Source: Nitrososphaerales archaeon TH5894 | GTDB lineage: Archaea; Thermoproteota; Nitrososphaeria; Nitrososphaerales; Nitrososphaeraceae | Direction: 5' to 3' | Assembly (NCBI GenBank): GCA_014523485.1 | Contig: JAATVK010000064.1 | Location: 1-15,767 of the forward strand | DNA length: 15,767 bases | In this document: positions 7,712-15,033 of the stretch, in pieces | Position numbering within the stretch: position 1 is the first letter of the stretch | How the letters are laid out: every line of letters begins with the position of its first letter | Made by a program: the position numbers and the translations under genes | Notes under the pieces: generated by a model | The model's input: only the letters and a program-made list of their open reading frames with translations | Databases searched by the model: none | What the model was told of the DNA's origin: nothing

Positions 7712-7720
7712 AAATATAAA
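7712..7720 (-). promoter_or_regulatory. Putative TATA box of the TPR gene
   Basis: On the reverse strand TTTATATTT is centred about 26 bases before the ATG at 7690. Transcription would start at or very near the start codon, a leaderless arrangement. No Shine-Dalgarno is visible. Confidence 0.5.
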
Positions 7721-7983
7721 GTTTTCAATAGTATCTAATCTTTAGTTACAAATATCATGTATTTAAGACTCGCGGCAACATAAAATTATATTATAATAAT
7801 ATTAGGGGTAGATAGATATATTACAAGTGAATTCTACAAAAAATTGATAAATAATCCAATTCATTCATACCTCCCCGTTATCTAATGATCTCACTCAAAA
7901 TTAAATGTATTTTGATTTGAAACATAATAAAATAAATTCTTATAACATATTCTAATAAGGCTTGAATATTCAAAGAACTAATT

Positions 7984-8226
7984 TTGAACCAAAAAATATT
8001 TAAACTAGATATAAATAACAAAGCTGTGAAAGAGATACTTTTAACATCACTACTCTTAATCACTGTCATGGCAGTATTGCTCTATCTAAACGGGGTATCT
8101 GTAATAGCTCAAGACACCAGCCCAGGTATTGATACAAACAATATAACAGCACCTAATACCGATAATATGACTGGCGATGATAATGCTACTGAACCCGAAG
8201 CAGGTATGATATCTAGAAAAGATTAA
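7984..8226 (+). CDS. Small secreted or anchored protein with N-glycosylation sequons
   Basis: This 80-residue open frame starts with TTG at 7984. An in-frame TGA at 7963-7965 rules out a longer form, and GTG at 8026 is an alternative. Residues 18-41 form a hydrophobic segment ending in GVSVIAQ, which looks like a signal peptide. The remaining 38 residues are acidic and Asn/Thr-rich and contain three N-x-T sequons (NIT, NMT, NAT), suggesting a glycosylated extracellular tail. No domain is recognised. The membrane-protein gene begins 13 bases after its stop, so the two are probably cotranscribed and may work together at the cell surface. Confidence 0.58.
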   Translation: MNQKIFKLDINNKAVKEILLTSLLLITVMAVLLYLNGVSVIAQDTSPGIDTNNITAPNTDNMTGDDNATEPEAGMISRKD

Positions 8227-8239
8227 TTGAAATAATCAA

Positions 8240-9607
8240 ATGCTAGGTGCAAAAAATAACTTTTTAACTTTTTTTTCTAATTTAAAGAGACCAGAAAAAA
8301 CAATATTTATTATCATAAATGTTTGTCTAATTATTGATGTTGCTCTGTGTACAAGTCCAGAATTTATTCCAGAACAAGTCAAATCATCTTTTAGTTTTGT
8401 TATATTTAATTTTATAACTATCGTTATAATAATAGGGCAAATTTACTTACAAAGATTTGCAGAAAAAGAAAACAAATTACTTTTATCAAAGTCCAAATAT
8501 TTGTACTACCTATCGAAAATAACTAAAATATGTTGTCTTCTTTTAACAGCAAATTTAATTTTTGTTACTGGTTCTATGATCATTTTTAATGAATACCTTA
8601 TAATAAACCTCTTGATTGCAAATAATATATCCTGTTTTGTTGGCTCATTCTTTTTAGGCTCACTTGGACTTAAATTCATTATATGGTTTTCAATTAAACG
8701 AGACTCTTATGTATTATTATTTTATGGTATGGGATTGATCTTTTTGTTTCTCTCTTTTTTTACCATATTTTTATCTGATAATTTTTTAATTAGTGCTAAA
8801 CCCCCCTCTATTAATGCTAATTTAGAAATAACTTATCCTGAAATTGAAAATAATATTTTTGACATTATTAATAATTCTTACATTTTTTTACGTACTGCTT
8901 CTTATATTATGATGCTTATAGGCACTTTTATATTATTATCTTACTATTCAAATAAAACTCAAAAGATTAAATTATTTTTTGCTCTTGTTATTGTTTTTAT
9001 TATATATTTTCTTTCATCTCTTGATGCTTTTGGAATTATGGAAATATCTATCTATGAAGAAGACCTATTTTTCTATTATATCTTTCAATCTCTTATCACA
9101 ACTGTAGGAGGAATTATTTTTGGATATTCATTTTTAAAAGTAGCAAGTAAATTGGAGGTAGATAATCCAATAAAAAAATTATTAGTTATTACTGGATTTG
9201 GATTTATTTTGATATATACTGTAAATCAAACAACCGTAATAGCTACAGCTTATCCTCCCTATGGCCTACCAGCTCTATCTTTTATAGTGATAACTGTATA
9301 TTTGTTATGCTTTGGAATTTATTCATCTGCTATTTCTCTCTCCAATACTATAGTTCTTAGAAATAAAATAAGATCATTAACACAAAATAATAGTAATTTA
9401 TTTAGTAGTATAGGTGAAGCCCAAGTTACCTCTCAACTACAAAAGGCTGTGAACGCTGTTAAAACAATAGTGGAGCAAGAAGAAGAGAAATTAAAAGAAA
9501 AGACAGGTATCGAAGTTAATTTCACTGAAGATAAAGTTCAGGATTATATGCAACAAGTTGTGGAAGAAATGCTTAAACATAAATCAGTTTCTAAAAAAAC
9601 ATCATAA
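8240..9607 (+). CDS. Polytopic membrane protein with cytoplasmic coiled-coil tail
   Basis: This 455-residue protein has about ten predicted membrane helices (roughly 21-39, 51-70, 95-116, 118-140, 157-179, 218-236, 245-264, 281-300, 313-331, 345-368). A charged cytoplasmic tail of about 85 residues follows, with likely helical or coiled-coil segments (395-423 and 430-447). The tail motif SSIGEAQ (389-395) and the KTGIEVNFTEDKVQDYM stretch (421-437) resemble a multi-copy membrane family that I associate with ammonia-oxidizing archaea and whose function is not established. That link is from memory and not checked. No transporter signature, kinase domain or catalytic motif is visible. A sensor or signal-transducing role is possible from the helical bundle plus coiled-coil design. 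The ATG is 13 bases after the small exported protein gene. Confidence 0.88.
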   Translation: MLGAKNNFLTFFSNLKRPEKTIFIIINVCLIIDVALCTSPEFIPEQVKSSFSFVIFNFITIVIIIGQIYLQRFAEKENKLLLSKSKYLYYLSKITKICCLLLTANLIFVTGSMIIFNEYLIINLLIANNISCFVGSFFLGSLGLKFIIWFSIKRDSYVLLFYGMGLIFLFLSFFTIFLSDNFLISAKPPSINANLEITYPEIENNIFDIINNSYIFLRTASYIMMLIGTFILLSYYSNKTQKIKLFFALVIVFIIYFLSSLDAFGIMEISIYEEDLFFYYIFQSLITTVGGIIFGYSFLKVASKLEVDNPIKKLLVITGFGFILIYTVNQTTVIATAYPPYGLPALSFIVITVYLLCFGIYSSAISLSNTIVLRNKIRSLTQNNSNLFSSIGEAQVTSQLQKAVNAVKTIVEQEEEKLKEKTGIEVNFTEDKVQDYMQQVVEEMLKHKSVSKKTS

Positions 9608-10344
9608 TATGTTTTTACAGAATCTTTTATTAACAATTTTATGCGCTTAACAGGATCTCTAATAAGACTTTTTATTGCTCATAAATGGACTAAATTTAAA
9701 TATATGAAGACTATGAGGTATCAAATCCTTGTACGTTTTATGTTATCTCTTATAGGAACTTGAGATGTGAACTTTCATTGTATGAAGAAAAAAATAAAAT
9801 TAAAAAATTTTTCTATTATTACATAATCGTTTTTCTGTTAAATGTCAATTAATCTTTACAAAAGCTTTAAGATCTGGAACATATAAGTTTAGGTTTCCTA
9901 ACACTTATAGATTAAAAATACAAGAAAAAGTTTTTTTATAATTATATATCTCCTATTATTTATTTAACTATTTATTGAAAGTTATGGGAATTAGGTTCTC
10001 AAGTTTTAGAAAATGCTTTCTATTATTTTAAAGATAATATTCAGGAGATTTCTTCATTTAGCTCAGTTAATTTATCTAACATTTTCAATTAGTATTTATT
10101 ATTATTAAAATGCACTCTAATTTCAATATAAAAAATTGCAAATGATTATTATTATGAATTAATTTTATTTTTCAAAATTTACAATATGTGCAAAAAAAAG
10201 AAAGGGTATTCTTTAAAGTAATACCATATAATAAAAAAAGACCTTACTAAGTGATATCTGTGAAGGAGAGAAAAACCAAATTAGAATATTCTACTAATTA
10301 ACAATGATCTAACAGATAATGGAAATGATCAAAAGAATAACCCA

Positions 10345-10640
10345 AAATTCATTATATAAATAAAGAATTTAGCTGTGGGTTATTTGGCATATTTGGGTGA
10401 TTGCAATTGAATAAAGAGGATGTGAATTAAGATATTGTAATAAGAATATAGTAAGCCATTGATGATCGAAGAAAATGATAACTTAGTACTAGGGAATGTA
10501 ATACTATAATTCATTTCTACTTTAACGATTTTTTTATACCGGAATTTCTGGCTTCACTGATGACGGCACGTAATCAATTAATTTCTTTTCTTGGATTAGA
10601 CTTTAATAATCAAGTTATAAGAACTTCTCTTTAAATACCT
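10345..10640 (+). pseudogene. Second decayed IS6-like DDE transposase fragment
   Basis: The plus strand carries traces of the same family as at 2612-3112. KFII appears at 10345-10356, where the first DE motif has become stop-Ile. Then comes a frameshifted LWVIWHIWVIAIE (10373-10411), matching the family's WLWVAIEP strand. In the same frame 150 bases later is FTDDGT followed by a stop (10553-10573), matching TDGGTWYP with the second catalytic Asp at 10559-10561. SSYKNFSL near the end resembles the S-x-EKS-IE segment, but the Glu is not preserved. Many stops interrupt it. It is more degraded than the first copy, so it is older or under less constraint. The end abuts the promoter of the receiver gene. 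Confidence 0.6.
10630..10637 (+). promoter_or_regulatory. Putative TATA box of the receiver gene
   Basis: TTTAAATA is centred about 31 bases before the TTG at 10665, predicting transcription start near 10660 and an almost leaderless message. This spacing is the reason for preferring the TTG at 10665 over the one at 10656, which would lie upstream of the predicted start. Confidence 0.4.
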
Positions 10641-10664
10641 GGTAGAAGAAGAAGATTGATATAC

Positions 10665-11123
10665 TTGCAGGCAGAGGAAAACAATAATAAGGAAATAAAG
10701 TCTGAAGAAAATACTTCACGACCCAAAGAAACAACAACTGAAAAAAAGCCATCCTATAGGATTTTGTTTGTAGACGATAATAAGGATATTCTGTTAACCA
10801 TCAAAGAGGGATTGGAATATCATGGATTTATAGTTGATACATTTTCAAATCCTTTGGAAGCACTATCCTATTTTAAACCAGAATTATATGACTTAGTTTT
10901 AATTGATGTTAAAATGCCTCATATGAGTGGCTTTGAATTTTATCAAGAATTACGAAAAAAGGCAACTTATGGCACTGAAATAAAGTCCTGTTTTATTACA
11001 GCGTATGAAGTATATTTTGATACATTAAAGACCGAATTTCCAGAATTATATAGTGGATGTTTTATACACAAACCTATCAAAATAGAAGATTTGGTTAAGA
11101 AGCTAAATGAAGAATTAAAATAA
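10665..11123 (+). CDS. Stand-alone CheY-like response regulator receiver
   Basis: This is a single phosphoacceptor receiver domain with no output domain. A polar N-terminal tail rich in Glu, Lys and Thr of about 30 residues precedes the domain. Numbered from the upstream TTG at 10656, the receiver shows the acidic pair Asp40-Asp41 in ILFVDDNKD, the phosphorylated Asp84 in VLIDVKMP, the switch Thr115 in FITAYE and the conserved Lys139 in HKPI, so all catalytic residues are present. It would relay phosphate from an unlinked histidine kinase to a partner protein. No kinase is in the window. It converges on the ATPase-cyclase gene, 241 bases away. Both TTG starts are possible; no ATG fits. Confidence 0.92.
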   Translation: MQAEENNNKEIKSEENTSRPKETTTEKKPSYRILFVDDNKDILLTIKEGLEYHGFIVDTFSNPLEALSYFKPELYDLVLIDVKMPHMSGFEFYQELRKKATYGTEIKSCFITAYEVYFDTLKTEFPELYSGCFIHKPIKIEDLVKKLNEELK

Positions 11124-11188
11124 AAATCTAATATATATTAAGTTCCGTATATTAGAAATTACAAATTTATTTATTCATCTCTATTCTA

Positions 11189-11196
11189 TTTTTTTT
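11189..11196 (+). terminator. T8 tract after the receiver gene
   Basis: A run of eight T lies 66 bases past the receiver stop in the space between the two convergent genes. This is the form of intrinsic signal used by archaeal RNA polymerase. No hairpin precedes it. Confidence 0.4.
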
Positions 11197-11364
11197 CTTA
11201 ACTAGTATAGAATCCCATCAGATTTCCCAAACACAATGAAAGAAATATGTTATATTATATTTTAATTTAATTTAAGTAAAGAAAGTAATAACAACTATAC
11301 ATATTAAATAATTTTTTATAAAGATTTGATTGTTAAATTTCTAACAAATAAAAGTTAAAACAAG

Positions 11365-12867
11365 TTATACCTGTAAACATTTCATTTTTACTGGTATATT
11401 TTTATTTCCAAATTTATTTTCTTGATATACAGAATATAATTTAATTATTTGACCATGTTTAATCTGATAATCACCTATATAATGGATTATATCGTGGTAT
11501 TTATCATCCAATGTTAGCAAAGAGTGTGCTAACCCAGAATCAATTAAGATATGATTATCATCACCTACATCCATTACCCTTCTTGCAAAAATAATGCCAG
11601 GGCCCCAAATATTTTGATTGTTATTGGCATCATTAACTATAAAAACTGGACCAGATGCTATTCCAATTCTAACAGCTAGAGAAGATTCATCATCTTTTCC
11701 CATGTTATGTATTTTTAATTTAGTATGTAATTGTACACTCAAGTCTAGGGGTGCTTCAGGATTTGATGTAAATCCTATAGCCATTCCATCACCAGTAGGA
11801 AGGACCTTTTTATCTAAATTTTTTCTAAATATTTCACTAGATATTACAAAATTGTTTAAGAATTCTATTTTTTCTATTTGTTTTCGAACAGATAACCTAG
11901 GGCTTGAAAGTCCTACAATATCAATAAAGAAAAAATTTGCATTTATAACACTAGATGGACCCAGATCTGATATTCTAGTATTTCCATAGATTCCTATTAA
12001 TTTTTTATATAACTCTAAATGCTTTTGATGAAAAGCCATATCTAGGTAAAAGACAGGTTCCGTTTTTATTGGTGCTTTGCACACACTACAAATGAGAGAT
12101 GAAGAGCTAGGAAATGACAATAAAGAGTTTTTATCCAATTCAAATTTTATCCATGAAGGATATTTTGAACTAAATCCAGTTAATGATAAAAATTTCATTT
12201 TTCTAACTATTTCATCGTCTTTTTCATCTAATTTTATCTGTAAAACTCCATCAAAGAGGGGACGTATTTTATCTATTATAGACGGTTCAACAACTGTATC
12301 ATCTATCGTAAAAATTGAGAGTATATTATTATTTTTTAAGGAAAAAGACAAAGTATTAATAAATCGTAATACATCTTTTTCATCAAAAATATTGAAAAGG
12401 TGTGAAAGAGAATCTACAACCATGCATATTCTTTTTTGTGAGAGAGAAGGTGTCCTATTTTCTCCTTGTTCATTATTATGATTATTTTTTTGTTCTAGAT
12501 TTGAGGATAAAATAATTTTATCTATATCTTTTTTGATATCAGCTAGGTTATTAGAAAATACTGAATTGTTTGTTTCTAAAGAATTCATTTGTTCTCTCAG
12601 AAAAGGATTAATAAAAAAAGAATTAGATTCAAGGATAGAGGATACGCTATTAAATAAATTTTGATATTGTCTTTTAGTTAATGTTGAACTAACGAAAATA
12701 CCACTATTACCAATTTTCAAAATGGATTCGAAGAAAGTTTTACAATAAGTAGTTTTTCCAGATCTACCAGGCCCCATTATTAAGAAAAGAGTATTTTCAC
12801 CATTTTGATTTTCATGATAATCTTTTCCAAGTAATTCTTTATAACCTGGGATTGGCAATATTATCAT
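11365..12867 (-). CDS. RecA/KaiC-type ATPase fused to a class III nucleotidyl cyclase domain
   Basis: This 500-residue two-domain protein starts at ATG 12867. Residues 1-250 form a P-loop ATPase of the KaiC/RAD55/FlaH kind, with Walker A GPGRSGKTT (32-40) and Walker B ICMVVDSL (147-154, Asp152). A CSVC pair (260-263) with FHQKH (279-283) could form a C2H2 zinc site. Residues 310-485 form a class III adenylate/guanylate cyclase domain: FFFIDIVGLS (metal Asp316), VLPTGDGMAIGF (metal Asp360), VRIGIASGPV (399-408) and IWGPGIIFARRV (420-431, Arg430). Against mammalian adenylyl cyclase the adenine-selecting Lys is Leu356, the selecting Asp is Asn419 and the transition-state Asn is Ile426. It may use another nucleotide or act as a regulator or sensor. 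It diverges from the MinD-like gene upstream. No membrane segment is present. Confidence 0.93.
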   Translation of the reverse strand: MIILPIPGYKELLGKDYHENQNGENTLFLIMGPGRSGKTTYCKTFFESILKIGNSGIFVSSTLTKRQYQNLFNSVSSILESNSFFINPFLREQMNSLETNNSVFSNNLADIKKDIDKIILSSNLEQKNNHNNEQGENRTPSLSQKRICMVVDSLSHLFNIFDEKDVLRFINTLSFSLKNNNILSIFTIDDTVVEPSIIDKIRPLFDGVLQIKLDEKDDEIVRKMKFLSLTGFSSKYPSWIKFELDKNSLLSFPSSSSLICSVCKAPIKTEPVFYLDMAFHQKHLELYKKLIGIYGNTRISDLGPSSVINANFFFIDIVGLSSPRLSVRKQIEKIEFLNNFVISSEIFRKNLDKKVLPTGDGMAIGFTSNPEAPLDLSVQLHTKLKIHNMGKDDESSLAVRIGIASGPVFIVNDANNNQNIWGPGIIFARRVMDVGDDNHILIDSGLAHSLLTLDDKYHDIIHYIGDYQIKHGQIIKLYSVYQENKFGNKNIPVKMKCLQV

Positions 12868-13110
12868 AATTACATAAGATTTATTTAAAGGTAGAGATAA
12901 TTTTTCGAAGATCTTTACATTAAAATGGAAGTAGGTCGATCAATATTAATAATCTAATTTTGTGTCATTTAACCCTAGAGTATTTTTACAAAATGTATCA
13001 ATATTTTTGAAAACATCGCCGTTCACATGTCGCTAATTTTCAATGACTTAATTTTCTTTATGTTATATGAATAAAAAATATTCTTATTACACTTGTATTT
13101 AGTTAAAATA
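12868..13110. promoter_or_regulatory. Shared divergent promoter region (cyclase fusion / MinD-like gene)
   Basis: These 243 bases separate two divergently transcribed genes. On the plus side AAAAATATT near 13074-13082 is suitably placed for a start just before the ATG at 13111. On the minus side TTTAAATAA near 12881-12890 is too close to the ATG for a standard TATA position, so the minus promoter is unclear. No obvious operator palindrome is seen. Confidence 0.4.
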
Positions 13111-13980
13111 ATGAAAAAATGTGTTGCTTTTCATTCCTATAAAGGTGGAACAGGAAAATCTACAATTAGCTCTAATATTTCGGTTTTGCTAGTTAAAATG
13201 GGATACAATGTTCTTCTTATTGATATGGACGTTTATGCTCCAACCTTGCAAACTTATTTCAATCAAGAACCAAAGTATTGGATCAATAATTTTCTATTTA
13301 ATACAGCGGAATTTGAAAACGTTATTTACGATCTTACTCGTCTTATCAAAAATTTTCCCAATAAAAAAGAAACTCAAAATGAGTTAGGGAAATTTTTTGT
13401 GGCGTTCGCAAATTCTTCTAAGGAAGAAATAACAAAATTAGATGGAGCATTAGGACAGGATTCTTCAAAGCTAGAATTACTCCGTAAATTTATTCTAATG
13501 AAGGAGGAAATGGCTTACGAAAATGACATTGATTACATAATTATAGATACTAGTCCAGGAATACGGTATTGGTCCATAAATTCTCTAGCAATAGCAGATC
13601 TGATTATATTATCCCTAAAAATGGATAGCATTGACCTTGAAGGTACAAAAAAAATGGCCACTGAAATTTATTCAGCTTTTACAAAATTAGGGACCAAATC
13701 TCTTTTGCTGTTTAATAGAGCTGCTGGATATTGTCTTCCACCAAACTTAATTCAAGAAACATCCTATGCTCCAGAGGCAAATTATGCAAACATACTTTCT
13801 GAACAGTCAAAGGTTACAGATACTTTTAAAAAAGAAGTAGATATGGAAATAATTGGCAATATACCCTGTTATTGCGATATCCAATTTGATAGTAAAGAAT
13901 TTCTGACTGTATTGAAATACCCTTATCATCCATTTACTCATTTACTGCATGGTTTAGTAGAAAAGCTAGAAAATATATAG
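13111..13980 (+). CDS. MinD/ParA-like SIMIBI ATPase
   Basis: From ATG 13111 the protein has 289 residues. It starts MKKCVAFHSYKGGTGKST with the deviant Walker A (residues 11-18; signature Lys11 and catalytic Lys16) that defines the ParA/MinD/TadZ group. LLIDMDVYAPTL (35-46) is the switch I region with Asp38. YIIIDTSPG (142-150) is Walker B plus switch II. LLLFNRAAG (198-206) is the strand with the base-contacting Asn. Such ATPases dimerise on ATP and position or partition partners on DNA or membrane. The C-terminal FTHLLHGLVEKLENI could form a membrane-touching amphipathic helix, as in MinD (inference). A TTG at 13093 would add six residues; I prefer the ATG because of promoter spacing. No ParB- or MinE-like partner is adjacent. 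The divergent neighbour is the ATPase-cyclase fusion. Confidence 0.92.
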   Translation: MKKCVAFHSYKGGTGKSTISSNISVLLVKMGYNVLLIDMDVYAPTLQTYFNQEPKYWINNFLFNTAEFENVIYDLTRLIKNFPNKKETQNELGKFFVAFANSSKEEITKLDGALGQDSSKLELLRKFILMKEEMAYENDIDYIIIDTSPGIRYWSINSLAIADLIILSLKMDSIDLEGTKKMATEIYSAFTKLGTKSLLLFNRAAGYCLPPNLIQETSYAPEANYANILSEQSKVTDTFKKEVDMEIIGNIPCYCDIQFDSKEFLTVLKYPYHPFTHLLHGLVEKLENI

Positions 13981-13981
13981 A

Positions 13982-14028
13982 TTTTTTCCTCGTCATATTT
14001 ATAAAGTAATATGCTTGTTCATTTTTTT
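13982..14028. terminator. T-rich tracts between convergent genes
   Basis: T6 at 13982-13987 immediately after the MinD-like gene stop and T7 at 14022-14028 are suitable archaeal termination tracts for the plus-strand gene. The opposing small gene ends at 14068. Confidence 0.35.
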
Positions 14029-14067
14029 ATTTTAGGTTATATTGAATTTTAAAATATTTAATAAGTT

Positions 14068-14376
14068 TTAAATCCAATTCCATGGTTTAATATTTCTTAT
14101 ATGACATTGTTTAGCAATTATCGATTTAGCTTTATTAGATGCATCTTTTTCGTCCTTTAGATTTTTTAAATAATAGAGAAATAACTTTTCATATAGTTGT
14201 TTTGCTTTTTCTTCTGTAAAATCTTTATAAACGGATTTTTTTCCTTGGCTTTTCACGTCGTTTTTATGGATGATAAAGGTATCCTTACCTTCTAAACCCT
14301 TAATAAAGAAATATTCTTTCTTACATATTTCACATGTTTCATCAAAAAAATTTGGATGTTTTAAACATGAAACCAC
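14068..14376 (-). CDS. Small Cys/His protein, unknown function
   Basis: This 102-residue protein has the N-terminal pattern C4-x2-H7-x7-C15-x2-C18, which looks like a compact zinc site. A basic, helical and charged C-terminal part (TEEKAKQLYEKLFLYYLKNL at 54-73, then KPWNWI at the end) follows. I recognise no family; nucleic-acid or protein binding is possible but unproven. The start is GTG at 14376. A TATA-like TTTTATA on the reverse strand near 14400 would give a leaderless message starting at that GTG, which supports the choice. It lies between the MinD-like gene (convergent) and pyrI (divergent). Confidence 0.68.
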   Translation of the reverse strand: MVSCLKHPNFFDETCEICKKEYFFIKGLEGKDTFIIHKNDVKSQGKKSVYKDFTEEKAKQLYEKLFLYYLKNLKDEKDASNKAKSIIAKQCHIRNIKPWNWI

Positions 14377-14470
14377 AAATATATAAAACCAAATTACTAT
14401 AAAAGATTAATTTCTAATCTGAATATGACGGATTTTATTTAATTTTATTTAATTTCTAACGATATCCATA

Positions 14471-14478
14471 TTTAATAG
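14471..14478 (+). promoter_or_regulatory. Putative TATA box of pyrI
   Basis: TTTAATAG is centred about 27 bases before the pyrI ATG at 14502, predicting a leaderless transcript. It indicates that pyrI here has its own promoter. Confidence 0.42.
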
Positions 14479-14501
14479 ATTAAAGTAAAAATATCTAAGG
14501 G

Positions 14502-14966
14502 ATGTCAGAGCTCAATCAATTACTTGTTCGAAGAATTAAGGAAGGAACAGTAATAGATCATATTGATCCTGGAAAGGCTTTTAATGTTCTTAAAACTCTT
14601 AATATAACTGGTAAAGAAGGAAATATTGTTACAGTTGCCTTAAATGTGCCAAGTAGTAAAAAAAATAAGAAAGACATCATTAAAGTTGAGAATAGATTTT
14701 TAAAAAATTCTGACACAGATAAAATAGCCCTTATTTCGCCCCATGCCACTATAAATATAATAAAGAATTACAAGGTTGCTGAAAAAAGAAAAATTCAAGT
14801 TCCAGACTCTATTTCACGAATTTTTAAGTGTACGAATATTAATTGTATTAGTAACGAGGAAATAGGAATTTCGCCTACAATATTAGTTTTAGATAAGACG
14901 AAGATTGTTTTAAAATGTAAATATTGTGCGAGATTGATTGATATTAATGAATTACAAGAAATCTAG
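14502..14966 (+). CDS. pyrI: Aspartate carbamoyltransferase regulatory subunit
   Basis: This zinc-binding regulatory chain, which binds CTP and ATP, controls aspartate transcarbamoylase, the first committed step of pyrimidine synthesis. Its 154 residues match the family exactly. The N-terminal allosteric domain starts with the typical LLVRRIKEGTVIDHIDPGKA (7-26), including the nucleotide-contacting Asp19-His20 pair, and has KVENRFL (61-67) with the conserved Lys61. The C-terminal zinc domain has C110-x4-C115 and C139-x2-C142, aligned almost residue for residue with the Escherichia coli protein (109, 114, 138, 141). All functional residues are intact. Usually pyrB precedes pyrI; here neither neighbour is pyrB, so the catalytic subunit must be encoded elsewhere. 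Confidence 0.97.
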   Translation: MSELNQLLVRRIKEGTVIDHIDPGKAFNVLKTLNITGKEGNIVTVALNVPSSKKNKKDIIKVENRFLKNSDTDKIALISPHATINIIKNYKVAEKRKIQVPDSISRIFKCTNINCISNEEIGISPTILVLDKTKIVLKCKYCARLIDINELQEI

Positions 14967-15033
14967 ATAATTATTTTGTTTGAAATAAAATGAGGTCTAT
15001 TTTAGTATTTTAATCAAGCAGAAAAAAATAGTA

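Larger units (their letters stand above)
9608..10655. other. 1 kb region without an intact gene; decayed sequence
   Basis: The right third (about 10345-10640) is a decayed transposase described separately. The left part holds protein-like fragments broken by stops. A plus-strand frame at about 9852-9941 contains ALRSGTYKFRFPNTYRLKIQ, and the frame 9979-10092 reads KLWELGSQVLENAFYYFKD and onward to a TAG, both without proper starts. I recognise no family in these two pieces. No tRNA, strong hairpin terminator or repeat array is visible. The region appears to be the remains of one or more genes and an insertion element. Confidence 0.65.

Noticed and set aside
12077..12481. Open frames on the plus strand inside the ATPase-cyclase gene
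   Set aside because: They are antisense to a clearly conserved protein and show no domain or start signal.
14437..14456. Tandem ATTTTATTTA repeat before pyrI as a binding-site array
   Set aside because: There are only two copies of a low-complexity AT word in an AT-rich promoter, with no sign of specificity.
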